Source: Linderina pennispora (Eukaryota; Kickxellomycota; Kickxellomycetes; Kickxellales; Kickxellaceae). From it: 64,000 nt of DNA. Below, piece after piece: positions 33,019 to 43,334 of the stretch; within the stretch, counting starts at the first letter, position 1; the number at the start of each line of letters is the position of its first letter. The notes below the pieces were generated by a model. It did not search any database. It saw only the letters and a program-made list of their open reading frames with translations, and was not told where the DNA came from. The position numbers and the translations under genes are program-made. Where the stretch lies: the NCBI RefSeq assembly GCF_002104995.1, contig NW_024468253.1:62001-126000 (forward strand), given 5' to 3'.

Positions 33019-36000
33019 ATGTCCCAGCGAGGATCCCGAGGCTGCCCCACCGGCCGCTTCCCCCGACATCCAATCCACCCACTCATTCTCTACAGATACC
33101 GAGGCCCTCACCTCCTTCGGCGAGCCCCTGCATGTCAGCATTTCGCGTGGTACCGAGCGCTTCAAGTCCATCCAGCGCCAGCTTTCCAAGCAGCTGACGG
33201 TTCCCGACGAAGAACAGGCCGCCGGTGCCTTTGATCTCAGCGAGTGGCTGACCAGCAAGAAGCAGAAAGAAGTGGACCATCTATTTGCCAACCGGGTTGG
33301 CCTAGTCTTCAATGACCTCGACATATTCGGGGACAATATCGCTAACCGCCACATTGCCTCGCTGATCACCCCCTTCTACAAGCTGGCCAAATCCAGCATC
33401 CGTGGCTTTGGCCTCCTAAATCTGCTTTCGCGCGATCGCGAACACAAGCACATCATCCACAACATGTGCGGCCTGGTCGAGGACGGCGAGATGCTGCTTA
33501 GTCCTGGGCCGTCCGGGCTCTGGCTGCTCGACCCTGCTGCGTGTCCTGGGCAACTTGCGCAAGGGCTACAAGAAAATCACTGGCTCAGTCTCCTACGGTG
33601 GTTTGGACCCGCACGAGGTCGCTAAATCCTATCCGCGGCGAAGTCGCCTATAACCAGGAGGACGATGTCCATTTCCCCACCTTGACTGTGCGCAAGACCC
33701 TGGAGTTCGCCATCAAGTGCAAGACGCCCAGCAAGAAAATGCTCGCTAAGCCCGAAAGCTACCAGGACGAATTCCTGGACGCTCTTCTTGACATGTACGG
33801 GCTCAAGCCCTGTGCCGACACCATTGTCGGTAACGCTTTCCTGCGCGGCGTATCTGGCGGTGAGCGCAAGCGCGTCTCTATTGCTGAGCAAATCGCTTCT
33901 GGTGCCTCTGTCAATGTCTGGGACGGCTCTACGCGTGGCCTCGACTCCAGCTCCGCCCTCGACTATATCCGCTCGCTGCGCATTGGCTCCGATCTGCTTC
34001 ACAAATCCACTGTCGTCACCATCTACCAGGCATCCGAGAACATCTACAACCTCTTTGACAAAGTCATGGTCATCGATGAGGGCCGCCAGCTGTACTTTGG
34101 CCCAGCCGACAAGGCTGTCCAGTACTTTGAGTCCATTGGCATAAAGAAGCCGCCGCGCCAAACCACCTCGGACTTTTTGACTGGCGTCACGCAGACCAAC
34201 GAGCGCAAGCTGATGCCAGGCTTTGAGAACAAGGCGCCAACCACTGCCGAGGACTTTGAGCACCTCTGGCTGGCCTCCAAGGAGCGTGCCGAGCTACAGT
34301 CGCAGATCAGCGCGTTTGAGCAGCGCCTGGAGGAAGATGACCGCGGCAACGAGATCAGGCAGCTCGCTAACCGGATCAAGATGGGCACAGAGAAAAGCAA
34401 GATGCGCAAAAGGTCCCCTTACACCACCACGTTCATCTACCAGCTCAACCACTGCATGCGTCGCGAGTGGGGCATCTTCCTGGGCAACCGCGCGGCCATC
34501 TACTTTAAGCTCATCTACAACGTTGCCTTCGCCATCATCATCGGCACCCTGTTTATCCGCCTGCCGCAGTCCACCGCTGGCGCCTTCTCCCGTGGCGGCG
34601 CGCTTTTCTTTTCCCTTCTGTTCACCACCCTGACTGCTCAGTCCGAGATCCCCAAGGCCGTTTCTGGCCGCGAAGTCGTCTACAAGCACAAGGCTCTGGC
34701 CATGTACCATCCCGGCGCTTTATCACTTGCCCAGACCCTAGTTGACTTGCCGTTTGCGACATTCCAGGTCCTCATTTTTCGGCACAATTGTTTACTGGGC
34801 CAGTGCCATGGAACGCACTGGCGGGCACTACCTGGCTGCAATAGTGACTTTGCTTATTGGCAGCCTCTGCCTGACTGCGTTTTTCCGGCTGATCGGTAAT
34901 GTTGCGCCATATGTGGACTTTGGCCATACCATGTCTGGCATCGCGTTGCTCTACATGACCTTGTACGTCGGCTACCTGATCCCGCCTACCAAGATGCACC
35001 GCTACATGGTCTGGGCGTACTGGGCAAACCCACTCGCCTACAGCTTCAAGGCTTTGCTCTCAAACGAATTCAAAGACCGCATGATGCGATGCTCTGACCG
35101 CGACCTGATCCCGAACGGCCCCGGCTTCACCAATATTGCCAACCAAGTGTGCGCCCTCAAGGGCTCAATCCCTGGCCAGCGCTATGTTAGTGGCAGACGC
35201 TACATCGAGGATGCGTACGATTTCCATGCCTAAGGACCAGTGGAAAAACTTTGTGGCCGTGATCGCTTTCTGGCTATTGTTCGTGGTTGCTATTGCCTGT
35301 GTCATGGAGTGGGTCGAGTACGGCAACACCGGCTTACTCGATCAACGTTTACAAGCGGTATCCACCTAGGGTCGACGCTCTCCAGGATGTCAACGAAAGG
35401 GTCGCACTGGCCGCCACGGAATTCGGCGATGTTGATTCAGAACTCGGCCCGACCGACGACCAACTCCTCAAGGGCACCACCTACACTTGGAAACACGTCA
35501 GCTACACTGTGCCGGTTAGTGGTGGTGAGCGCATGCTTCTGGACGACGTTTCTGGATATGTCAAACCCGGCACAATGACTGCACTGATGGGCTCATCTGG
35601 TGCTGGTAAGACCACGCTTCTGGACGCGCTGTCCCAGCGCAAGACCATTGGCAAGCTGGAGGGCGACCTGCTCATGAACGGTGCCCCGCAACCAGGCAGC
35701 TTCCGCCGCATCACCGGCTACGCCGAGCAGCTTGACGTGCACAACCCACATGCAACCGTGCGAGAGGCCCTGCGGTTCTCCGCACAGCTGCGTCAGCCCG
35801 GAGCGATACGCCCGAAGAGGACCGGCTCCAGTATGTTGAGCATGTTATCCACCTCCTGGGCCTGAGCAATATCGCTGACTGCATGATCGGCGAGCCCGAG
35901 AGCTGGCGAGGGCATTTCTCTCGAGGAGCGCAAGCGCCTGACCATCGGTATTGAGCTCGTGGCTAGGCCCAAGATCCTGTTCCTCGACGAGCCCACCTCG

Positions 36001-37375
36001 GGTCTTGATGCCCAGGCCTCGTACACGATCGTGCAGTTCCTGCGCCGCCTGGCTGCCGAGGGCCAGACCATCCTCTGCACCATCCACCAGCCATCTGCGA
36101 CTCTCTTTGAGCAGTTCGACCGCCTTCTCCTGCTGATGCGCGGCGGCCATACCGTGTATTTCGGCGATATTGGGCCGGACGCCCATACTCTGATCAACTA
36201 CTTTGAAAAGAATGGTGCGCCCAGGTGCCCGCCATCGGCCAACCCTGCCGAGTACATTCTGGATGCTGCCGGCAGCGGTGGCGAGGCCATAAAGTGGCCG
36301 CAAGTCTGGAATGCGTCGCCCGAGCGCAAGGCTGCAATCGAAGAGATCGACCACATCAACAATGTCAGGCAGAACGCCCCTGGCTTCAATGACATTGCCG
36401 AGGCCGACAACAGCAAGTATGCGCGCACGATACCCTACCAGATCCAGCTGGTGACCTGCCGCATGTTCCGCTCGAACTGGCGCGACCTCAAATACAACCT
36501 GGTGCGCTTCGCCCTGCAGGCACTCAGTGCCTTGACGCTCGGTTTCTCGTTCATCCGGACCGGCAACGGCGTGCAGGACACTCAAAACAAGGTGTTCGCG
36601 CTCTTCGACAGCGCTGTGCTCTCCGTGCTGGTAATTCAATCAGGTGCAGCCGCAGTTCCTGCGCCAACGCCAGTACTATGGCCGTGAGTCCTCCTCGAAC
36701 CAGTACGGCTGGGAGGCCTTTTCCTTCGCCATCATCTTCTCTGAGTGGCCGTTCGCCATGGTCGCCAACACACTCTTCTTTGTGTGCTTCTACTGGCTGG
36801 TCGGCCTCAACTCCAGCGGCCAGCGCACCATCTATTTCTACCTCATGTACCAGCTGCTTGGCATTTTCTCGCTCACCATCGGCCAGGCTATTGCCGCGTT
36901 CAGCCCCAATGACGTCATTGCCTCGATGATCAACCCGATCTTCACCGCCATGATGACTTTGACCTGCGGCGTTACCCTTGCCACACTCAGCCATGCCTAA
37001 GTTCTACCGCAGCTGGTTGTACCGTCTCTCGCCATACCTGTACTTCATCGAGGGCACGATTTCCAACGACATCTACAACACGCCCATCAGGTGCCGCGGC
37101 GGTGGAGTTCTTCCACTTCATTCCTCCTAGCGGTATGACATGTCGATGGATATGCTGGCAGATTTGTCAGCTCCTTCCGCGGCTACATTGATAACCCAGG
37201 CGACACATCCAGATGCTCGTTCTGCCCATACAGAAACGGCCAGCAGTACTACAGCCAGAGCTCGTGGAGATATCACAACCGCTGGCGTAACTTCCTCATT
37301 CTGCTTGGCTTCACCTGTTTCAACATCGTCTTCACCGTATTCATGGTTCGCATTTACAAGGTCAACAAACGTTAA
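33019..37375 (+). CDS. PDR-type ABC transporter (ABCG full-size), about twelve frameshifts
   Basis: Full-length pleiotropic-drug-resistance pump, NBD1-TMD1-NBD2-TMD2, about 1,450 residues, expected at the plasma membrane exporting lipophilic compounds. NBD1 has the PDR-typical degenerate Walker A (GRPGSGCSTLL, Cys for Lys), signature VSGGERKRVSIAE and WDGSTRGLDSSSAL. NBD2 has canonical Walker A GSSGAGKTTLLD, degenerate signature LEERKRLTIGIEL and ILFLDEPTSGLDAQ. TMD2 ends in the Cys-containing loop CSFCPYRNGQQYY and a last helix before VRIYKVNKR. Single-base events near 33,028, 33,500, 33,630, 34,780, 35,231, 35,334, 35,803, 35,909, 36,637, 36,990, 37,095 and 37,145 break the frame; most are cured by removing one base. 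No domain is missing. It is either poorly polished sequence or a very young pseudogene. Confidence 0.82.
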
Positions 37376-37551
37376 CTTTTTAATACACGTCAGCTAGTAG
37401 CTGACAAGTACAATATATCTTGTAATACATATATACACCTTCGTTTATTTCCATGTCAATGATCAAGATGTGGTAGAGTTTTTGACTACAAGCATGCTAT
37501 TTTTGAGGGAACAGTGGTCGATATGCAACCTTGAAGCCTGTTTCCTCTCAT

Positions 37552-37708
37552 TCAGCGATCGTAGAAATCATGCCCAAACGCTCGGACAGTGATCATACAT
37601 CTCCACTTCGCTCGAGCAGGTGTACCCACACCCGAGGCACATCCACTGCGCTGCAGAACAGACGAGCCTGCTCGACTTTCCAGATTGGTTGCGGTGGGAA
37701 GAGCACAT
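37552..37708 (-). CDS. mini C2H2 zinc-finger protein, copy A, one frameshift
   Basis: Short gene of about 51 residues from the ATG at 37706-37708 (MCSSHRNQSGKSSRL). It ends in a single zinc finger with the classical spacing C-x2-C-x12-H-x5-H: CLGC...EVEMYDHC...H, closing with FYDR and a stop. One extra base near 37582 must be skipped to read HCPAFGHDFYDR; otherwise the frame ends at HCPSVWA. Copy C (41226-41435) matches codon by codon from SAAQW to YDR while third positions differ. That argues this is selected protein sequence. A TATATAAA element lies at 37894-37901 on the same strand. Function unknown. Confidence 0.5.
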
Positions 37709-37893
37709 GGTTAAACGATTCAGCACTTGATTTTTTAGGAAGTAGAACAAGGTGTAGTTGGTTGAGGACCAGCCTGCAAAAAATGCTTGTGGTTTCGTAA
37801 AAAGGATGGAAGGAGGGAATGCGAATGCAAAAAATGTGCAAAATTGGGTGATGATGGAAGAAAAAATTTTGCATGCTGACCCAAGCAAGCGGG

Positions 37894-37901
37894 TTTATAT
37901 A
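37894..37901 (-). promoter_or_regulatory. TATA box upstream of mini zinc-finger copy A
   Basis: TTTATATA on the top strand, TATATAAA on the minus strand, about 190 bp before the copy A ATG. Copies B (TATA at 40533-40540) and C (41504-41511) have similarly placed elements. Confidence 0.45.
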
Positions 37902-38003
37902 TGCGAGTCACAGCTGGTATCAGTTGGAAGCCAGGAGGCGTTGCTTTTGTTCCCAAAAATCTTGGGCCCTCAAGCCACGAGTTTCAGTACTACTCGTTTT
38001 AAA

Positions 38004-38026
38004 AAAGAAAGAAAGAAAGAAAGAAA
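38004..38026. repeat. AAAG microsatellite
   Basis: Five to six AAAG units in a purine-only tract in the gene-poor region. Confidence 0.8.
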
Positions 38027-39501
38027 TGGGCCCAAGAATGCTGTCCGGTGGTTGAGTGCCAGCACCACGCGTCATGATAAACAATATTTTTATCTACACA
38101 TGAAGCGAATTGTTTAAAGTAGTCCACCACACGCATTGAAAAGCCATGTTTGGCAGATCACCATGGCCTTTGCAGACTTCTCCTTTGCTCATTCTAAAAA
38201 AAACATCAACTTGACACACACGAGTTTTCTGTCCAGTGAACGCGCTCCTCGTGCCTTCACAGACATTTTTATATCATGATCTGCCATGAAAGCAATAACT
38301 GGATTGGGCACGGCAAGTGATTTTTTCTCCAGGTACTCAATGACCATTGTTTTCAGCACCAATAAGGGCATATCAACCGACAGAATGCGCCTCCGGTTAT
38401 GCATGCTGAAGAGCTGCATATGTTCACTGTGCAGCTCCAAGGGAGCGATCCAAGGGTCATTGTGGACTTTGAGATCGCCCATTGCCCATTGTCGGCTACA
38501 GTACCGCCGGTTAGGATACTTTTTTATATTTCGGTATACACGCAGTGCTCTACTTTCATTCTTCCCAAAGTATTTTTACTTTGTCCATCATTGCAGCTAC
38601 GGTACTGCGCCAGTTTGGCCAAAAATGGTATTCAAAGTAGACCGATGATGAAATGTTTGATTCGGTATAAGCCATGTCATCGTTTACTTGATACCAGAAT
38701 GGGAAAAGCACGTATTTAATATTTATGTCAATTTGTGAATTTATTTGCTTTCACCACACATAGTAAAACGATAACGCTGATATATTTTGTATCCCTGGCC
38801 ATCACTGGCGTGAGCAGTGCTGCAGAAAGGAGTAATCACCATGTCCAGTGTCTGTACCATGACCAACTATTCCTTCTGGATAAGTGGACAGCCGCCTCAC
38901 AAATACCAGAATCCAAAGCAGTTTAGCGGGGTATAACTCGTATTAATCAAGAGTGGACGAAAGGTATGGTGTTGAAAACGGAAGAGGTGGTAGCTTACAC
39001 CGCCTTTTATATACCATCATTACAGTAGAATATGGATGTATCTTGTTGTATAGATGTAAGGATTTGTTTTAATACCTAACCACCCATGTGTTGTCGACTG
39101 ATGAGAGCTCATAAATAATTGTAGGTATAACAGGGCCATTTTTATTGCCATAGCTCTCATGAGAGCAATATGAAGAACTTCCAATGTTCGCCATTAATAC
39201 CATTGGCAGCTGAATCGCATATACCCATGTTCCAAATAGATATGGCTACAAATCCACGCATAACGATGTTGTAGCTACAATAAGCATTCAATAACCATTG
39301 TGGGGTAAGTCTGGAAATAGTCTACTTGATCATTTGACAAAAGTAAATACGGTCATCTAAAGAATGACATTGTTTTCCAGTCAAATAATGGAGAATGAAT
39401 ATAAAGCAAATGTACTCATCGCAGGCTAGATGTTTAGAAGTGTCCCGTTATATAAGAGCTAGTCGGCACACTCCTCATATTCATTACAGGTTTCGCCGCA
39501 A

Positions 39502-39623
39502 TCCCGAGCATACCCAATTTTTTAGTGCTTACATAACCTATTCTCCTGACATCCTTATGATGCTAGTTAGATAGCATTAGGATAACATCAGGCGTAAGTT
39601 TGGGCATGTCAAGATGCTCGGGT
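39502..39623. repeat. large imperfect inverted repeat (MITE-like or hairpin)
   Basis: The left arm starts CCCGAGCAT..CCCAA and the right arm ends TTGGGCATGTCAAGATGCTCGGG. Going inward the arms pair again through CTTAC/GTAAG, CTGA..AT/AT..TCAG and ATCCT.ATG.TGCTA against TAGCATTAGGAT, closing on a loop of about 6-7 bases near 39566. Arms are about 55-60 bp with mismatches and small gaps. No ORF lies inside. Confidence 0.6.
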
Positions 39624-40140
39624 TTGTAGTCCTAACTGCTTGATTCTATATCGCTTGGATGCTGGGAATTTTGAGGCGTAATAGCCTTTCGTTTTTAAGG
39701 CTTACGCTTGTTTCGAATCCCTACAGCATCTGTCAAGTTGGACATGTTGGGACAGTTAATAGGAATGTCATTGTCGGTGCAAGCCTTTGCTTACGCACGC
39801 AGGAATGGCACAATCGACAAAGTGACAAATAACCAATGACCACATTACATTCCGCAGGGTATTGCTGCTGATACTTCAGGCACAACTACGATAACGAAGA
39901 AGGCCACACAAGAGACATGCTGCAACAGGCCCTCGAGACAAGAGATGAGCAAGACTACCATTACACTAACAACCATCAGACAAAGCTCAAATGATTGGTT
40001 CGCCATGACACTTTTATTAGCTTGTCAAATTATGTTGACTAACAGCCGACCTTCGCATCACGGCCGGAGTAATTTTAGTGCGTATATAAGATAGCTTTAT
40101 TTATTGACAATTTACAATTTATGACATGCCAGAAAGCAAG

Positions 40141-40320
40141 CTACAGAAGCCACAAATCATGCCGTGTGGTGTTTGTGTGCTGATTCATCTCTTCCTGGCT
40201 ATGGACCAGATGACCACATATATCGCATTCGTACACAGGGAACTCGTAGTGTCTCTCTGGAGAAACTCAAACCGATATGACAGTGACGAAGTAATTGTTC
40301 TTGCTGTTTAACAACTGCAT
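40141..40320 (-). pseudogene. mini C2H2 zinc-finger protein, copy B, in-frame TGA
   Basis: The ATG at 40318-40320 opens MQLLNSKNNYFVTVISV, reaches TGA at 40267-40269, and the same frame continues VSPERHYEFPVYECDICGHL to a stop at 40141-40143. The end carries C-x2-C-x12-H-x5-H (CDIC...EEMNQH...H), the spacing of copies A and C, also almost at the very C-terminus. The TGA could be a lesion, a base error (TGG would give Trp) or an unrecognised splice. A TATA element at 40533-40540 points at it. Similarity to A and C is in pattern and size more than in identity. Confidence 0.35.
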
Positions 40321-41225
40321 ATTTAGGCTGCAATAAAGGTATGATTAAGAAGTGATGTAGCGAAGTAGAGTCCAAAATGTTTAGGACTTGTATATCTTAT
40401 CCAGCGTTTGCCGATGGGTGGGATGCTCTACTATAATGTGTAATGATGGAATATGAAGGAAGTGGTGTTTTTTGAGTTGGAATGCGCAGGAGTGGATGGG
40501 AGTGAAGGAGAGACGATGACAAAGGGGAACCGTTTATATATGTGAGTTTTAGGAATGAGACCTCGACAAATATGGACAGATGCAATGCGAGGCGCTGAGA
40601 GTGTGGGGATGAGCAGCGGAGCATAGAAAAGTGGAAGAGATCGGTAAGGGGCTGAGCCTGGTCCACCAAATGGAAGAAAAAAGAGGCTTGTTTAATAACC
40701 TGCATGTGGCTAAGCACCACAAATTGAATATCATCGGACAGCAAAACTGAATTTGCGTTAATTATTTGTTAACCTTCAGAGAATACGGTAGTTATGAGCT
40801 TTATGGAATGAATAAATGGAAATTTCGCTGAGGAGAAAAAAGGAGGATGGGCCGTTCCGGCCACAAAGTTTATATAGGTGGGATTTGGATCTGCACATGG
40901 TGGCGAAGGCATGGGTTGCCGAATGTCAACATATTTACATTCCTGCACAAGCGCGCACATCGCACCTTGACTCACAATACATGCCATTTAGTCAATGTAT
41001 GACTGTAGCCACGGATAAATATGAATTCTACTACCGACTGCCCGGTGTCATAATCCACATGTATTTAATGCTGGATATCAGCTCATTAGTCGACAATAGT
41101 GACTTCATATTTGCAGGAATATTATAGCATGTGCTTGATGCTATTTATATACACACAATTATTTGTCAAACTATAAAACGAAAAAGTAGCTCGCGTCACG
41201 ATAAGCGGCTTGGACCTTTCCCTAT

Positions 41226-41435
41226 TCAGCGATCGTAATAGTCATGGCCAAACGCACGACAGTGCTCTACCATCTCCGTCTCGGTTGCGCAGGTGTACAA
41301 GCAGCCGTAACATATCCACTGTGCAGCGGAAGCAGACAGGCCTACAGAGCGCCCTAGAAGCAATGATGAAAACCAGTATTGCGCATTACACAAAAGTCCT
41401 CGTAGTTGTAAGTGTGCAGGAAAGAAATGGATGAA
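41226..41435 (-). CDS. mini C2H2 zinc-finger protein, copy C, start not found
   Basis: A 70-codon open frame follows a good acceptor (CTTCCACAG before 41435) and ends in SAAQWICYGCLYTCATETEM, then EHCRAFGHDYYDR and a stop at 41226-41228. It has the same C-x2-C-x12-H-x5-H finger as copy A and the same final residues. No ATG lies in the frame, so an upstream exon or a frameshift must exist. The TATA box at 41504-41511 (minus strand) is close. Conservation with copy A at the protein level is the evidence for coding. Confidence 0.4.
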   Translation of the reverse strand, partial: FIHFFPAHLQLRGLLCNAQYWFSSLLLGRSVGLSASAAQWICYGCLYTCATETEMVEHCRAFGHDYYDR

Positions 41436-43334
41436 CTGTGGAAGACAAATAGTAATTGAAGCCGTGGATAGTGAGAGTTGGGCTCAGCACGGGCAGACAG
41501 TTGCTTATATAGTTTCAGAGTGCCGTTGGCTAATTGTGCTGGGCTGGCTGTATTGTCACTATGGTCGATGGCTTGTCATTAAACGTCACTGTCCCCAGAT
41601 AGGGTGCATCGACCAGTAGGAGGTGTGCGGGTTTGCCAAGCATGCATACTGTGATGCAATTGTTTTTCGGGAACAATCATGTTTGATTCTCTGGCATATG
41701 TGTTCCATCCTACTGCTGTGTTTATAAATATGGCACGTAGCGCCAATATTGCTTTTGTGATTTTTAACTTCATATAGAATTTCAAAACTAAAAAAGAAAA
41801 GGGGAAAAAGAAAAACTAAAAATGCCTGCGCACTGCCCTTTTTGAAGATTTCGCTGCTGTGCGATATCTGGGTGCATCAGCGAAACCAGGGCAACAAGCT
41901 GTGGTTGTAGTGGTCACAGGGTCCTGCTAGATATCTCCATTGGTTCACCGTGAGAGCTGCTTTTGTTGTCGGTTGACTTGACAATTGGCATGGCGTCATC
42001 ATGATGGTCATCATCGACCGCACAACAGTACTAAAAGCCAAGCACATGCAGATGGCAGTACCTCTACTTGATTGGCTTTTGACAATCGGAAGATGAATCA
42101 GTGCTTCCCACATGTTTCCGAGACCACAGCTACTGAGAATCTGGAGAGGGAAAGTCCAAGCATTGATTTAACTACCACACTAGTCCATGACAAGAAATAT
42201 ATACCCAGCTAATGTCAACACGCACATTTGTAGACGCCCTATTCCTACTCTTAGACTAGGTTCCCGAATACAGCATAGTGAGCCAATATATTAGCATTTA
42301 AACGCCATACTCATTATTCCCAGCAGTATAGCAACGCTCAAGTATATAGAGATCATTATTGCAGTAATAATCGCAATGAAGTCAACAGAACTGTACTACA
42401 GAGCAGCCAAACCGAAAACATACTATCTGATTATAGTATAATTGATGTATATGTTAGTATACGGGTACTACCAAATGCTGTTGCCATGGATTGAGCTGAT
42501 ATTCGAAGTAGAAGGTAAAATCCACAGCCTTTTATTTTGACAAGCTCTAGAACATCACTAGCCCCAGACAACTTCAAAAAAGGTACTGCTATACTCCCCA
42601 ACCCACGCATACAATGTTCAAATGTTTGCAGGCAGTTGTTAGCAAGGTAAAAACCTAAGCTCGGTGATGTGATCGTGGTGCATCAGCAGCCCAATACATC
42701 GCAGTACGCATAGTTCCTCTCGCTTGCGCAGTGATAAAAGCACATCAATGAATCCTGATAAGGTCTCTTCGGATCTATCTGTAGGGCTTCATTTCATACA
42801 TTGATATTCAATACTACTAGATCTACTACTAGTTAGATTCCTTAGTTCGCTGGTTAATTGGATGAATTACGGGTACTGCTATATCAAGTTTTGGTTAACT
42901 GGATTCAGGAAGGTTGGAATGCTACACTTCTTCCCAGCCGCTATGACACGTTATCAGTGATTGCATAAGCATATCCATGGGCATCAGCTATTGTATATCC
43001 ACATGCACTGCACTTGCATTCAAGTATATCATAAAGTCGGTTTAGGAGACATGCTGGATGGATAAGCGAAGAATAACGGTGTGTGCTGCTAGAGATGCGC
43101 ATATTTTATTGTTGAACTGACAACTAATAAACAAGAAAAGGAATGCGGTGCAAATGCCTGTGCAGTTCGACATGCGTTATATACCGTCCTTCGCACTACC
43201 AAACATCGCTTCTGTTTCTGAGCACCGACCAATTGTTCTAATGTGTATACAAAAAACCACATTGCACCAGTGCATGAATAGGGATAATGACAAATATTAT
43301 ACTCAAGGTCTACTAGATTCATACAAGAACTAAT

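Larger units (their letters stand above)
37376..43334. other. 6-kb AT-rich, gene-poor region
   Basis: Composition drops to AT-rich. No long conserved ORF occurs. It contains three short minus-strand frames with C2H2 zinc-finger ends, an AAAG microsatellite and a large imperfect inverted repeat, each listed separately, plus several TATATAA elements on both strands. No transposase or reverse-transcriptase sequence was recognised. The last 2 kb (41.5-43.3 kb) show nothing I can name. Confidence 0.55.

Noticed and set aside
38735-38926. Plus-strand frame resembling a secreted peptide (hydrophobic ITLIYFVSLAITGVSSA)
   Set aside because: No ATG in frame, no upstream acceptor seen, and no second copy.
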